A DNA stretch of 11,186 bases, taken from an uncultured Arcanobacterium sp. Lineage in GTDB: Bacteria > Actinomycetota > Actinomycetes > Actinomycetales > Actinomycetaceae. Made by a program: the position numbers and the translations under genes. Shown piece by piece: positions 1-7,683 of this stretch. The stretch is taken from NCBI GenBank assembly GCA_958428545.1, contig CAUAGM010000016.1, positions 1-11,186 of the forward strand, read 5' to 3'. Under the pieces are notes generated by a model. It saw nothing but the letters and a program-made list of their open reading frames with translations. It was not told the origin of the DNA and ran no database searches. Numbering within the stretch: position 1 is the first letter of the stretch; the number at the start of each line of letters is the position of its first letter.

Positions 1-3
1 GGA

Positions 4-1188
4 TTAGTGTGTTTTTAGTGTGACTCCGCCAGATTCACTCACGCGGCCGATCACGTAGCTCGGCATTTCGGCGTTGTTAAGAGCTTCTTGAGCAGCGGCT
101 ACATCGTCTGGTGCAACTGCGAGAACGAAGCCAATTCCCATGTTGAATACGTTATACATTGCATTGCGATCGAGCCTGCTTAGTATACGTACCACATCAA
201 AAATAGGAAGCTGGGGCCAGGAGCCGAGGTTAATCTCGTACCCCAGATCGGCGTTCATACGCGGTATATTTTCAAAGAATCCGCCGCCAGTAATATTCGC
301 CATGCCATGAGGAGTGACGCCAGAGCGCAGAAGTGAGAGGATGGGTTTTACGTAGAGTGTGGTTGGGGTGAGGAGAGTTTCGCCGAGCGTTTGCTCGCCA
401 AAGGAATCGATGGTGATACCAGTGCGTTCTGTTTCACTGTATGACGAGGCAGTGGCGGTGGTATCGTCGGCTGTTTCGCTAAAAAGCTTTGTGACGATAC
501 TTCGCATAGGGGTATTGGCGGTAAAATCGTTGTCTTTGAAAAAGATTTTTCTCAACAGAGAATAACCGTTGGAATGAGGCCCTGAGCTTGGCAGTCCGAT
601 AAGCACATCGCCTGGAGCCGTATTTGCTCCAGTGATAATGCGTGAGCGTTCCACTGCCGCCACGCAAAAACCTGCAATATCGTAAGTTCCGGCTTCATAG
701 AGATCATTCATTTCGGCTGTTTCGCCGCCGATCAGAGCTGTGCCGGTTTCGCGGCATCCTTCGGCAATGCCATGCACAATATCTGCTACGATGTTTGGTT
801 CTGCTTTAGGGATTGCAATGTAGTCAAGGAAAAAGAGCGGCTCTGCTCCTTGTGCTATCACATCGTTGACGCACATAGCAACGGCATCGATACCAACAGT
901 GGTGTTGATGCCCGTCTCAAAAGCGAGCATGAGCTTTGTGCCGACGCCATCAGTACCAGAGACGAGCACAGGCTCCTTATAGCCGAGAGAAGCGAGATCA
1001 AACATGCCGCCAAAGCTGCCGATGCCTCCTATGACGCCGGGGCGTTGTGTGGAAGAGACGTCTGTGCGGATTCGGCGTACTACCTCGTAGCCGCGCTCTA
1101 AATCGACGCCAGCTTCGGCATAGGCGCTACCTGCTACTGATGCAGGCGTGTGCTCGTGAGAGGGGGTAGCTTGTGTGCTGTGGCTCAT
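4..1188 (-). CDS. purM: Phosphoribosylformylglycinamidine cyclo-ligase (AIR synthetase)
   Basis: Cytosolic purine enzyme that closes the imidazole ring: FGAM + ATP gives AIR + ADP + Pi. The 394-residue product shows the PurM signatures: GTDGVGTK at about 78-85, GGETAEM at 154-160, SSGPHSNGYSLLRK at 201-214 and NITGGGFFENIPR at 298-310. The gene is complete, with a TAA stop at 4-6. The ATG start at 1188 follows AAAGGAG by 6 nt. It is the last purine gene visible in the operon, 39 bp after purL, and uses the product of PurL. E. coli PurM has about 345 residues. Most of the excess is a roughly 35-residue N-terminal lead and a Ser/Thr/Glu-rich insert of about 25-30 residues within 220-266, just after the SNGYSLLRKI motif. 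The motifs around the insert are intact, so the enzyme should be active. The identification is secure. Confidence 0.98.
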   Translation of the reverse strand: MSHSTQATPSHEHTPASVAGSAYAEAGVDLERGYEVVRRIRTDVSSTQRPGVIGGIGSFGGMFDLASLGYKEPVLVSGTDGVGTKLMLAFETGINTTVGIDAVAMCVNDVIAQGAEPLFFLDYIAIPKAEPNIVADIVHGIAEGCRETGTALIGGETAEMNDLYEAGTYDIAGFCVAAVERSRIITGANTAPGDVLIGLPSSGPHSNGYSLLRKIFFKDNDFTANTPMRSIVTKLFSETADDTTATASSYSETERTGITIDSFGEQTLGETLLTPTTLYVKPILSLLRSGVTPHGMANITGGGFFENIPRMNADLGYEINLGSWPQLPIFDVVRILSRLDRNAMYNVFNMGIGFVLAVAPDDVAAAQEALNNAEMPSYVIGRVSESGGVTLKTH

Positions 1189-1227
1189 CAGTTGCTCCTT
1201 TGCTGTGTTGAGGGTTGCGTTCGACGT

Positions 1228-4200
1228 TTAGCGATGGGCGCGTACGTAGTTCACTGCATTTGCGAAAATACTTTGCTCGCCAGCTCCAGGAATATTAAGC
1301 ATAAGTCCTTGCCGATAGCGTTCAGGGTGCCCCATTTTTCCTAGAATTTTTCCGTCAGGTGAAATGATTCCTTCAATAGCGTAGGAGCTGCCGTTCGGGT
1401 TTTCAGGAGCGTCCATCGTAGGTATTCCATCTGCATCGACGTATTGGAATGCAACGCGGCCGTGTGCAAAGAGCTCTCGTGCTTCCGCCTCACTCACCAC
1501 GAAGCGCCCTTCACCATGTGATACAGGCACTTTATGGATTTGCCCTGGAGTGAATGTGCTGAGCCACGGGCTGCATTCAGGATTTGTTGCTACGCGAGTG
1601 GTGGCGATGCGAGAGACGTGCCGAAGTTGGCGGTTGTGCGTGAGAGTTGGGCTGGAATCAGTGAGACGATCAGGGTTCCCGTAGGGGAGGAACCCTGATT
1701 TTACGAGTGCTTGGAAACCGTTGCAGATACCGAGAGTGAGTCCGCCGCGAGCCGTAAATTCTTTGACTGCGTTAGCGACAGCGTCAGCACGCAGAAAAGC
1801 CGCTATAAATTTTGCGCTGCCGTCTGGCTCGTCTCCCAGAGAGAAGCCTCCGGAAAAAGCCAAAATATCAGTGAAAGGTCTGCCGTCGGGATGGTGCGCG
1901 TTCAGTTTTTCGATAAATGCCGCGCTGTCGGCTGCAAGCATATCTGGCGTGAGGTTGCGAATCACATGAAATTCTGTGGTCGCGCCAGCCGCTTGAAACG
2001 CTTCTGCCATATCGTACTCAGAGTTTGTGCCTGGAAAAACTGGCAGGAGCACGTGAGGAGTGGGAGGTGGAGCTGATGAGGGGCGAGCAGCGGAATCGTT
2101 GGGAGTTGCGACAAAAGTAGGTTCTTGGCTCGGCTCAGTGACAAAGGAAGACGCGTCGGCAGAACTTAGCTCAGGAGCTGGCAGCGCCGTCGCAAACTCG
2201 GGCAACGGTTGCACATCTCCGTGAGTATCATTCAGCGGGAACACTGTGCGGTAGCGAGCTTCGAGCATCTGCAGAGCTTCACGCACTGTAAACTTTTCAA
2301 AACCGAGATCTATTGTGTGGTTTTTATCTGTGGATGCTCCCAGATAGATAACGCTGGGTTTGCTGCCCGCATTAGGTGTTGCTCCCTCGATTCCTATGCG
2401 GAAAAGAGGAGTAATATCGATCATCGGATCGACGGCGAAGACGATTCCGCCCAGAGGGGCGCGCGAGAGCACGGCTGCTTCATGCCCTACCTGGGAGCTC
2501 AGATACTGGCGTACGCTCGTGCTGGAGGCAAAGAATCCAACGTTATTTCCTGCGCACATATTTACTACTGTTGATGCTAAGCCACCAGGGAGAATCGCAG
2601 AAGCAGCAACGACTCCGCCTGCTTGTGTGAGCTGGGTAAACACATCGAAATTGCGCTGTAATTGCGCATAGTTTGCTCTGCCAGAGGGCAGTGGAATATG
2701 CGGCAAATAGTACAGATCTAGCTGCTGATAGGGAAGTGTCGCGCTCACCGCTGTGCGGGCGTCCATTGCGGCAACTGCAAAAGTGACGAGTGTCGGCGGT
2801 ACATGAATTTCATCGTCACCAGATCCAAAGGATCCACTCATAGAATCTTTACCGCCAATTGCTGCCACATTGAATGCATCTTGTGCTTCAAGAAGACCGA
2901 GTAAGGCTTGTAAGACGTCGCCCCATATACGCGGATTACGGTCGGGGCGTTGGAAGTATTCCTGCACAGTGAGCCATGCGCTGCGAGCGTCACCGCCTGC
3001 AGCTACGAGGCGCGAAAGAGCTTCGACCACACAATAGGCTCCCATTAGATAGGGGGATTCATCTGCTAAAGCTGGGCTATAGCCGTATGTGATAATGCTT
3101 GCTGTTGTGGTGCCTCCGGGCACTGGCAGCGTTTGGATTGATGCAGTTTCGCTAGTCTTTTGGTTGACGCCGCCATACGGCATGAGCACGGTGGAACGCC
3201 CAACTGTGGAATCGAATTGTTCTACCATTCCTTCTTGTGATGCCGAGCAGGAAGATCTAAGAGACTCTAATACGCTAGCAGGGGCTTCATCATGAATAAA
3301 AGCAGACGCCTCTTCGTTGGCTGCGAAATTGTTTGTGCAAGCGGCAGTAGGTGAATGTGCATCGTTGGCAGTATCTGTGCAAGGATCAATAATCTCTACT
3401 TCCTGTTCACGCGAAGCGCCATTTGTGTTGATAAAAGCGCGTGAGAGATCAACGACGAGTTCATCGCCGTCAAACATTCTCATACGACCGCTATCAGTTA
3501 CCTCCGCAAGCACGGTAGCTTCGAGATTCTCTTCTGTGGCAGCAGCTATAAAGGCGGAGGCATCTGTGCTTCGCACCACAACGGCCATACGTTCCTGAGA
3601 TTCAGAGATCGCAATTTCTCGGGCGTTAAGACCAGCATATTTGAGTGGCACTCGGTCGAGATGAATATCGATGCTATCAGCTAATTCGCCTACTGCCACG
3701 CATACGCCGCCTGCGCCAAAATCATTGCAGCGCACAATCATCTGAGCTATTTCTGCGCGGCGGAAGAGACGCTGTATCTTGCGCTCATTGACGGGATTTC
3801 CTTTTTGAACTTCTGCGCCAGATTGAGCAAGCGATTCTTCATTGTGGGCTTTTGATGAACCAGTTGCTCCACCGATTCCGTCGCGACCAGTGCGCCCTCC
3901 CAGTATGATGACGACATCGCCAGCTTTTGGTTCCAAACGTTTGACATTTACTTCTGGTGCAGCGGCAACGACTGCCCCCAGCTCCATTCGTTTAGCCACA
4001 TATCCTGGATGGATAAACTCACGCACACCCGTGGTAGCAAGACCAATCTGGTTTCCGTAGCTGGAATATCCGAGAGCTGCGCGCGCAGAGATATCTGCTT
4101 GAGGGAGTTTTCCTTCGCGTGTGTTGCTGCGAGGAGTGTTAATGTCTCCAGCGCCAGATAAGCGCAGAGCTTGGTAGACCCATGAGCGCCCAGAGAGGGG

Positions 4201-5238
4201 ATCTCGAATTGCTCCGCCAAGGCATGTGGCGGCTCCGCCAAACGGTTCTATTTCGGTTGGGTGGTTGTGGGTCTCGTTCTTAAACATGAGCAGCCACGGC
4301 TCGTTTCCTTGTGGTGTATCGACGTCGATGCGCACCGAGCAGGCGTTGATTTCTTCACTTACCTCTTGATTTGTAAGGATTCCAGCATTGCGAAGATGTT
4401 TGCCCACAATCGTGCCGAGATCCATAAGTGTGGGCGCGCTATTGCCGCGTCCGTTGCGCTCGCGAAGCTCTTGCCAGCGTTTGATAGCGCCGTCGATCTC
4501 TTCTTTGAACCGTTTAGAGTTATTGACGATTGTGGTGAGTTTGGTATTAAAGGTTGTGTGGCGGCAATGATCGCTCCAGTATGTATCGAGCACAGCCAGC
4601 TCAACTTCGGTAGGGATTCGCCCTTCAGAGCGAAAATACTCTTGAACGAGTTGCAGATCTGCATGGTTCATTGCCATGCCACGCTCGCGCAGAAGTTCGT
4701 CTAATCCAGCGGCATCGCGATCTAAAAAGTCTGGATATTCAGCAAGTGGTTGGCGCGATCCCATATCTGGTTCACGCAGTGTGGTGTAATCTTTTTCTCC
4801 AGCTTCTACTGGATTGATAAGGTAGGTGCGAATGCGGGCGAGCGCATCTGGTGATGGGGCAGGCTCAAGCAGGTAGAGTGTTGCTGAATAGATACGAGCG
4901 CGAGTAGCAGGCTGCAAAAGGCGAAGCGCTTGATTGGCTGCGTCTGCCCGCTGATCGTACTGCCCAGGGAGTGGCTCTACTCCAAGGTTGGTAGTGCTGT
5001 GTGCGCTGAGCAGTGTGCAGAGGTCTGTTTCAGATAGAGGCGTATCGACGCGCGGATCGCATACAACAGATTCAGTAAGGGCTGTGATATCTTGCTCTGT
5101 TGCAGAGAAAACATCATATGTGTAGACGATTGTGACGTTTGTTAAAGCAACGCCGTCCAGATTGTTAAGAGTGGCGAGCAGAGCTTTCTCATTTTCTTGA
5201 AACTCAGGTTTTCTGCGAACTGCGAGGCGGAGATCCAT
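1228..5238 (-). CDS. purL: Phosphoribosylformylglycinamidine synthase, single-chain form with fused glutaminase
   Basis: Converts FGAR + glutamine + ATP to FGAM in de novo purine synthesis. The 1336-residue chain joins a PurS-like N-terminal domain, a linker with YWSDHCRHTTF (about 225-235), two synthetase halves (ETHNHPTEIEPF at 322-333; a second half with IGGKDSMSGSF) and a class I glutaminase. The glutaminase nucleophile is Cys1172 in GICNGFQ, and the dyad is His1304/Glu1306 in GHPERYRQG. The sequence resembles the clade of single-chain PurL found in clostridia and bifidobacteria (about 1240 residues) more than E. coli PurL. Much of the extra length is an Ala/Ser/Pro-rich, probably disordered linker at about 1010-1061, between synthetase and glutaminase. 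The ATG start at 5238 follows AAAGGA by 10 nt, and that site lies inside a perfect palindrome. It sits 100 bp after purE and 39 bp before purM. Confidence 0.98.
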   Translation of the reverse strand: MDLRLAVRRKPEFQENEKALLATLNNLDGVALTNVTIVYTYDVFSATEQDITALTESVVCDPRVDTPLSETDLCTLLSAHSTTNLGVEPLPGQYDQRADAANQALRLLQPATRARIYSATLYLLEPAPSPDALARIRTYLINPVEAGEKDYTTLREPDMGSRQPLAEYPDFLDRDAAGLDELLRERGMAMNHADLQLVQEYFRSEGRIPTEVELAVLDTYWSDHCRHTTFNTKLTTIVNNSKRFKEEIDGAIKRWQELRERNGRGNSAPTLMDLGTIVGKHLRNAGILTNQEVSEEINACSVRIDVDTPQGNEPWLLMFKNETHNHPTEIEPFGGAATCLGGAIRDPLSGRSWVYQALRLSGAGDINTPRSNTREGKLPQADISARAALGYSSYGNQIGLATTGVREFIHPGYVAKRMELGAVVAAAPEVNVKRLEPKAGDVVIILGGRTGRDGIGGATGSSKAHNEESLAQSGAEVQKGNPVNERKIQRLFRRAEIAQMIVRCNDFGAGGVCVAVGELADSIDIHLDRVPLKYAGLNAREIAISESQERMAVVVRSTDASAFIAAATEENLEATVLAEVTDSGRMRMFDGDELVVDLSRAFINTNGASREQEVEIIDPCTDTANDAHSPTAACTNNFAANEEASAFIHDEAPASVLESLRSSCSASQEGMVEQFDSTVGRSTVLMPYGGVNQKTSETASIQTLPVPGGTTTASIITYGYSPALADESPYLMGAYCVVEALSRLVAAGGDARSAWLTVQEYFQRPDRNPRIWGDVLQALLGLLEAQDAFNVAAIGGKDSMSGSFGSGDDEIHVPPTLVTFAVAAMDARTAVSATLPYQQLDLYYLPHIPLPSGRANYAQLQRNFDVFTQLTQAGGVVAASAILPGGLASTVVNMCAGNNVGFFASSTSVRQYLSSQVGHEAAVLSRAPLGGIVFAVDPMIDITPLFRIGIEGATPNAGSKPSVIYLGASTDKNHTIDLGFEKFTVREALQMLEARYRTVFPLNDTHGDVQPLPEFATALPAPELSSADASSFVTEPSQEPTFVATPNDSAARPSSAPPPTPHVLLPVFPGTNSEYDMAEAFQAAGATTEFHVIRNLTPDMLAADSAAFIEKLNAHHPDGRPFTDILAFSGGFSLGDEPDGSAKFIAAFLRADAVANAVKEFTARGGLTLGICNGFQALVKSGFLPYGNPDRLTDSSPTLTHNRQLRHVSRIATTRVATNPECSPWLSTFTPGQIHKVPVSHGEGRFVVSEAEARELFAHGRVAFQYVDADGIPTMDAPENPNGSSYAIEGIISPDGKILGKMGHPERYRQGLMLNIPGAGEQSIFANAVNYVRAHR

Positions 5239-5239
5239 G

Positions 5240-5255
5240 GAAAGGACGTCCTTTC
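5240..5255. promoter_or_regulatory. Perfect 16-bp palindrome over the purL ribosome-binding site
   Basis: GAAAGGACGTCCTTTC equals its own reverse complement. On the purL strand its left half supplies the Shine-Dalgarno AAAGGA, and the palindrome ends one base before the purL ATG. In mRNA it could fold as a 6-bp stem with an ACGT loop, hiding the ribosome-binding site. In DNA it could be an even-symmetry operator with a central CG, the type bound by LacI-family repressors. A TATATA box at 5270-5275 could be the -10 of a weak internal promoter, placing the palindrome just after the start point. The palindrome is observed; either regulatory role is inference. Confidence 0.4.
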
Positions 5256-5310
5256 ATACGGTAAGCGTGTATATAGGTAGGTAAGGGGATACTGTTGCGC
5301 GTCAGTGCTC

Positions 5311-5333
5311 GTTATCCGTCAGCGGATAGCTGA
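5311..5333. repeat. Overlapping short inverted repeats in the purE-purL gap
   Basis: Two alternative hairpins share bases: TATCCG-TCAG-CGGATA (5313-5328) and TCAGC-GGATA-GCTGA (5319-5333). They begin 6 bp beyond the purE stop codon on the minus strand. No T-run follows, so a classical intrinsic terminator is unlikely. An RNA-processing or 3'-end-protecting structure between purE and purL is possible, but the stems are only 5-6 bp. Confidence 0.3.
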
Positions 5334-5338
5334 TAGTG

Positions 5339-5827
5339 CTAGTCGATGACGCTTTGTGCGAGAACTTTCTCAGTTTGAGCGCGGCGGAAAGAAATATATT
5401 TCTCGCGCATATCGGCGTCACTCAGGGCAATAATCGATACTGCGAGAAGCGCGGCATTATAGGCTCCCGTGCCTCCCGTTGCAGTGGTTGCAACTGGAAT
5501 TCCTCGTGGCATTTGCACTGTGGAAAGCAAGGAATCTAATCCGCCGGCGAGGGATGTGCGCATGGGAACGCCGATGACGGGCAGATGAGTATGAGAAGCA
5601 CATACGCCTGCAAGGTGTGCTGCTCCTCCCGCGCCCGCAATAACTGCTGCAAATCCACGATCAGCTAGAGTTGAGATAAACTCTTTAACGGCTTCAGGGG
5701 TGCGGTGTGCAGAGAGCGCTCGCATCTCGTATGCTATGCCGAATTGTTCGAGTATGTTTGCGGCTTCGTTCATGGCTTCCAGATCGGAGCGGGATCCCAT
5801 AATAATTGCAACTTTGGCGGCGCTCAT
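5339..5827 (-). CDS. purE: N5-carboxyaminoimidazole ribonucleotide mutase, class I PurE
   Basis: Moves the carboxyl group of N5-CAIR to carbon 4, giving CAIR. The 162 residues match the usual PurE length. Visible motifs are MGSRSDL (10-16), ALSAHRTP with the active-site His41 (37-44), AGAGGAAHLAG, and LDSLLSTVQMPRGIPVATTA near the middle of the C-terminal half. These match the bacterial class I enzyme, which uses N5-CAIR made by PurK, rather than the class II form that uses AIR and CO2 directly. purK is not visible here. The ATG at 5827 follows GGAAG by 9 nt. This ribosome-binding site lies in the last codons of purC, 6 bp from its stop, so the two genes are probably translationally coupled. 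The class assignment is based on motif resemblance. Confidence 0.97.
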   Translation of the reverse strand: MSAAKVAIIMGSRSDLEAMNEAANILEQFGIAYEMRALSAHRTPEAVKEFISTLADRGFAAVIAGAGGAAHLAGVCASHTHLPVIGVPMRTSLAGGLDSLLSTVQMPRGIPVATTATGGTGAYNAALLAVSIIALSDADMREKYISFRRAQTEKVLAQSVID

Positions 5828-5833
5828 CGTTTC

Positions 5834-6721
5834 TCACTTCCATGCTTCGCCGGTGAGGCGTTCGTATGCTTCTCGATATCTGGCAGCAGTATTGGCGATC
5901 ACGTCTTTGGGAAGCTCAGGAGCTGGATAAGTTTTATCCCATCCAGACGTTTCCAGCCATTCGCGCAGATACTGCTTATCGAAGCTTGCTTGAGCGTGCC
6001 CTGGTTCCCATGTTTGCGCGTCCCAGAAACGCGAAGAATCAGGAGTGAAGGCTTCATCGCCAAGGTGGAGTATGCCGTCACGATAGCCAAACTCGAATTT
6101 GGTATCCGCAAGAATAATTCCGCGACTTTCAGCGTAATCGCTGGCTTCTTTGAAGAGCGTAAGGGATGCTTCTTCGAGGGCCTCGGCGGTTTCTGTTCCG
6201 ATCTGGTTTTTGAGCTCTGCTACTGAAATGTTTTCGTCGTGCCCGTTCGCTGCTTTCGTGCTTGGAGTGAAAATCGGTTCGGGGAGCTTATCTCCTTGGC
6301 GCAGTCCCTTGGGCATTTTTATGCCGTTGATTGTGCCGTCGATGTAGTAGCTCTTGAGTGCGGAGCCTTCGAGGTAGCCTCGAACAATGCATTCGGCTTC
6401 CACCATTGTGAGTTTATTGACGAGCATTGAGCGTTGCGCTAGATCTGCAGCATATGCATTGAAAGGCGCTGGATATTCGGCAGGGTCTGTGCTCACCATG
6501 TGGTTGGGGATAATATGAGCCAGTTTGCGAAACCAGAAAGCGGAAATACTGTTGAGTACGGCGCCTTTATCGGGGATCAGCTGGTCAAATACGACGTCAA
6601 ACGCAGATACGCGATCTGTGACGACGATGAGAAGCTTATCGTCAGCATCGTAAAGATCGCGAACTTTGCCGGAGGAAAGAAGTGAGACGTTATCAATGTG
6701 AATATGTTTCATCAATGCCAC
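5834..6721 (-). CDS. purC: Phosphoribosylaminoimidazole-succinocarboxamide synthase (SAICAR synthetase)
   Basis: Joins aspartate to CAIR using ATP, forming SAICAR. The 295-residue product shows SGKVRDLYDADDKLLIVVTD near the N-terminus (about 17-36), then RVSAFDVVF, the substrate-loop motif VEAECIVRGYLEGSALKSY (about 107-125), and ADTKFEFGYRDG followed by LGDEAFTPDSSRFW. It is the first gene of the purine operon and consumes the product of PurE, encoded next. The longest reading starts at GTG 6721, but an ATG at 6712 (residue 4) is the better start. The only Shine-Dalgarno-like bases (TAGAG) lie about 10 nt before that ATG and almost touch the GTG. Choosing the ATG gives 292 residues. The function is secure and the start is not. 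Confidence 0.97.
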   Translation of the reverse strand: MALMKHIHIDNVSLLSSGKVRDLYDADDKLLIVVTDRVSAFDVVFDQLIPDKGAVLNSISAFWFRKLAHIIPNHMVSTDPAEYPAPFNAYAADLAQRSMLVNKLTMVEAECIVRGYLEGSALKSYYIDGTINGIKMPKGLRQGDKLPEPIFTPSTKAANGHDENISVAELKNQIGTETAEALEEASLTLFKEASDYAESRGIILADTKFEFGYRDGILHLGDEAFTPDSSRFWDAQTWEPGHAQASFDKQYLREWLETSGWDKTYPAPELPKDVIANTAARYREAYERLTGEAWK

Positions 6722-6727
6722 GCTCTA

Positions 6728-6770
6728 AGTCTATGCAGATAGTAGACTACAAGCCTATATGGTCACAGTG
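6728..6770 (-). promoter_or_regulatory. Possible purC promoter with an inverted repeat
   Basis: Reading the minus strand, GTGACC, a 16-nt spacer and TACTAT (about 6739-6744) make a weak sigma-A-like promoter, 4 of 6 matches in each box. An inverted repeat, AGTCTA ... TAGACT (arms 6743-6748 and 6728-6733, 9-nt spacer), overlaps the -10 and likely start point. That is a reasonable place for an operator. The 152-bp gap from the upstream gene supports a separate promoter here. This is a by-eye match only. Confidence 0.3.
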
Positions 6771-6806
6771 TGGACGGCTTCCGTTTGGATATTGAGATTT
6801 TATATT

Positions 6807-6828
6807 GCCCCTTAGGAAGGGCTGGGGC
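6807..6828. terminator. GC-rich hairpin between the CofE-like gene and purC
   Basis: GCCCC (6807-6811) pairs with GGGGC (6824-6828). Alternatively CCCTT (6809-6813) pairs with AAGGG (6817-6821), leaving a 3-nt loop. It lies 45 bp past the end of the minus-strand CofE-like gene, in an otherwise AT-rich gap, so it may end that transcript before purC. On the minus strand it is followed by A/T-rich bases rather than a clean T-run, which weakens a terminator call. Confidence 0.3.
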
Positions 6829-6873
6829 TAATTCTTTACTTTTATCTCGTCAATCTGTTTATCTGCTTCAGAT

Positions 6874-7683
6874 TTATTTTAATTTGCGTAGAAGGATAAA
6901 CGGAGTCAGTTCATCTTCTTGCCCAGAAGGGTTGTCTCTCATAATGCAATGAATTTGATCTTCTGAAAGAGGGAAATCGGTGGAGTAAGAAAGGATATTT
7001 GCATCAAAATCGTTGGCGTCCATAATCATAGTTGGGATGTTTGTAGCTTCTACGATTTGGTCGCACATTTCCACGCCATTTTTTGGATTGACCACAGCCA
7101 TATCCTTATATGTATCGAAACTGGAATCGGCATAGAATCCATCCACAGCTCCTGCGCCTTCGCCCACAACTTTATAAAACACTCCGCGTATGCCAAAAGG
7201 TTTTGTGAGGGCAGAAAGGAAGGCTCCGAGCAAAACTCGATGGAGACCAAATTCATTGATAATTACTTGCAGCTTATAGGGGTCACGCACACCTAAACCT
7301 GTTGTAGATTCCGCTCCGAATCGATAGAGGAGTTTCGCGAAAAAACCAAGGCGCATATCCTCACGGTGATACACATTTCCAGCTGCTAAACCCATTACTT
7401 TTGCTCCGCAGGAGAGGATATCTCCTTCTTGCACTAAAGGAAGCACATATTTTTTGACAAGATCAACGTGATTTTCTTTTGGCTGAATAAAATGTGTTTG
7501 GATTGCGAAGCGCTGATACAAGGCTCCTGTGCCGTCGTCTATCGCAGTGCGTTCAAAGTAGGTGATGCCGTGAGCTTGTCTGCGCTGTTCAGATAAATTC
7601 TTGTTCATACACATACTTTCATTAATTAAGAGTGTGAGGCGTTTGAAGAAATTTTCTTCCTTTTCTTCTTTTGGTGTACGCAT
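6874..7683 (-). CDS. Coenzyme F420-0:L-glutamate ligase (CofE)-like amidoligase, substrate unknown
   Basis: CofE proteins add gamma-linked glutamate to F420-0 with GTP. Many bacteria without F420 carry relatives of unknown substrate, and this 269-residue protein looks like one. Supporting blocks are FAIQTHFIQPKENHVDLVKKYV (59-80), EGDILSCGAKVMGLAAG (86-102), GLGVRDPYKLQVIINEFG (129-146), ALTKPFGIRGVFYKVVGEGAGAVDG (158-182), MDANDFDANILS (221-232) and a terminal DNPSGQEDELTPFILLRK (250-267). No signal peptide or clear membrane segment is seen. The ATG at 7683 has no good Shine-Dalgarno, and a -10-like TATACT lies only 2 bp before it. The start may therefore be Met24 (7614) or Met26 (7608), since the first 23 Lys/Glu-rich residues precede the conserved core. 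It is divergent from the ATP-grasp/racemase pair, and its GC content is low. The family call is from memory of motifs. Confidence 0.8.
   Translation of the reverse strand: MRTPKEEKEENFFKRLTLLINESMCMNKNLSEQRRQAHGITYFERTAIDDGTGALYQRFAIQTHFIQPKENHVDLVKKYVLPLVQEGDILSCGAKVMGLAAGNVYHREDMRLGFFAKLLYRFGAESTTGLGVRDPYKLQVIINEFGLHRVLLGAFLSALTKPFGIRGVFYKVVGEGAGAVDGFYADSSFDTYKDMAVVNPKNGVEMCDQIVEATNIPTMIMDANDFDANILSYSTDFPLSEDQIHCIMRDNPSGQEDELTPFILLRKLK

Noticed and set aside
4211..4241. Direct repeat GCTCCGCCAA and hairpin TGGCGG-CT-CCGCCA inside purL
   Set aside because: Both come from coding the glycine/alanine-rich conserved stretch after ETHNHPTEIEPF, so protein conservation explains them.
3317..4704. 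Several plus-strand frames of 70-150 codons opposite purL
   Set aside because: They lie wholly inside the secure purL gene on the other strand, show no family motifs and have the skewed composition expected of antisense shadows.
5204..5257. 17-codon upstream frame overlapping the purL start
   Set aside because: An ATG at 5257 opens a short out-of-frame peptide ending at 5204, but no ribosome-binding site precedes it. It is probably a by-product of the palindrome sequence.
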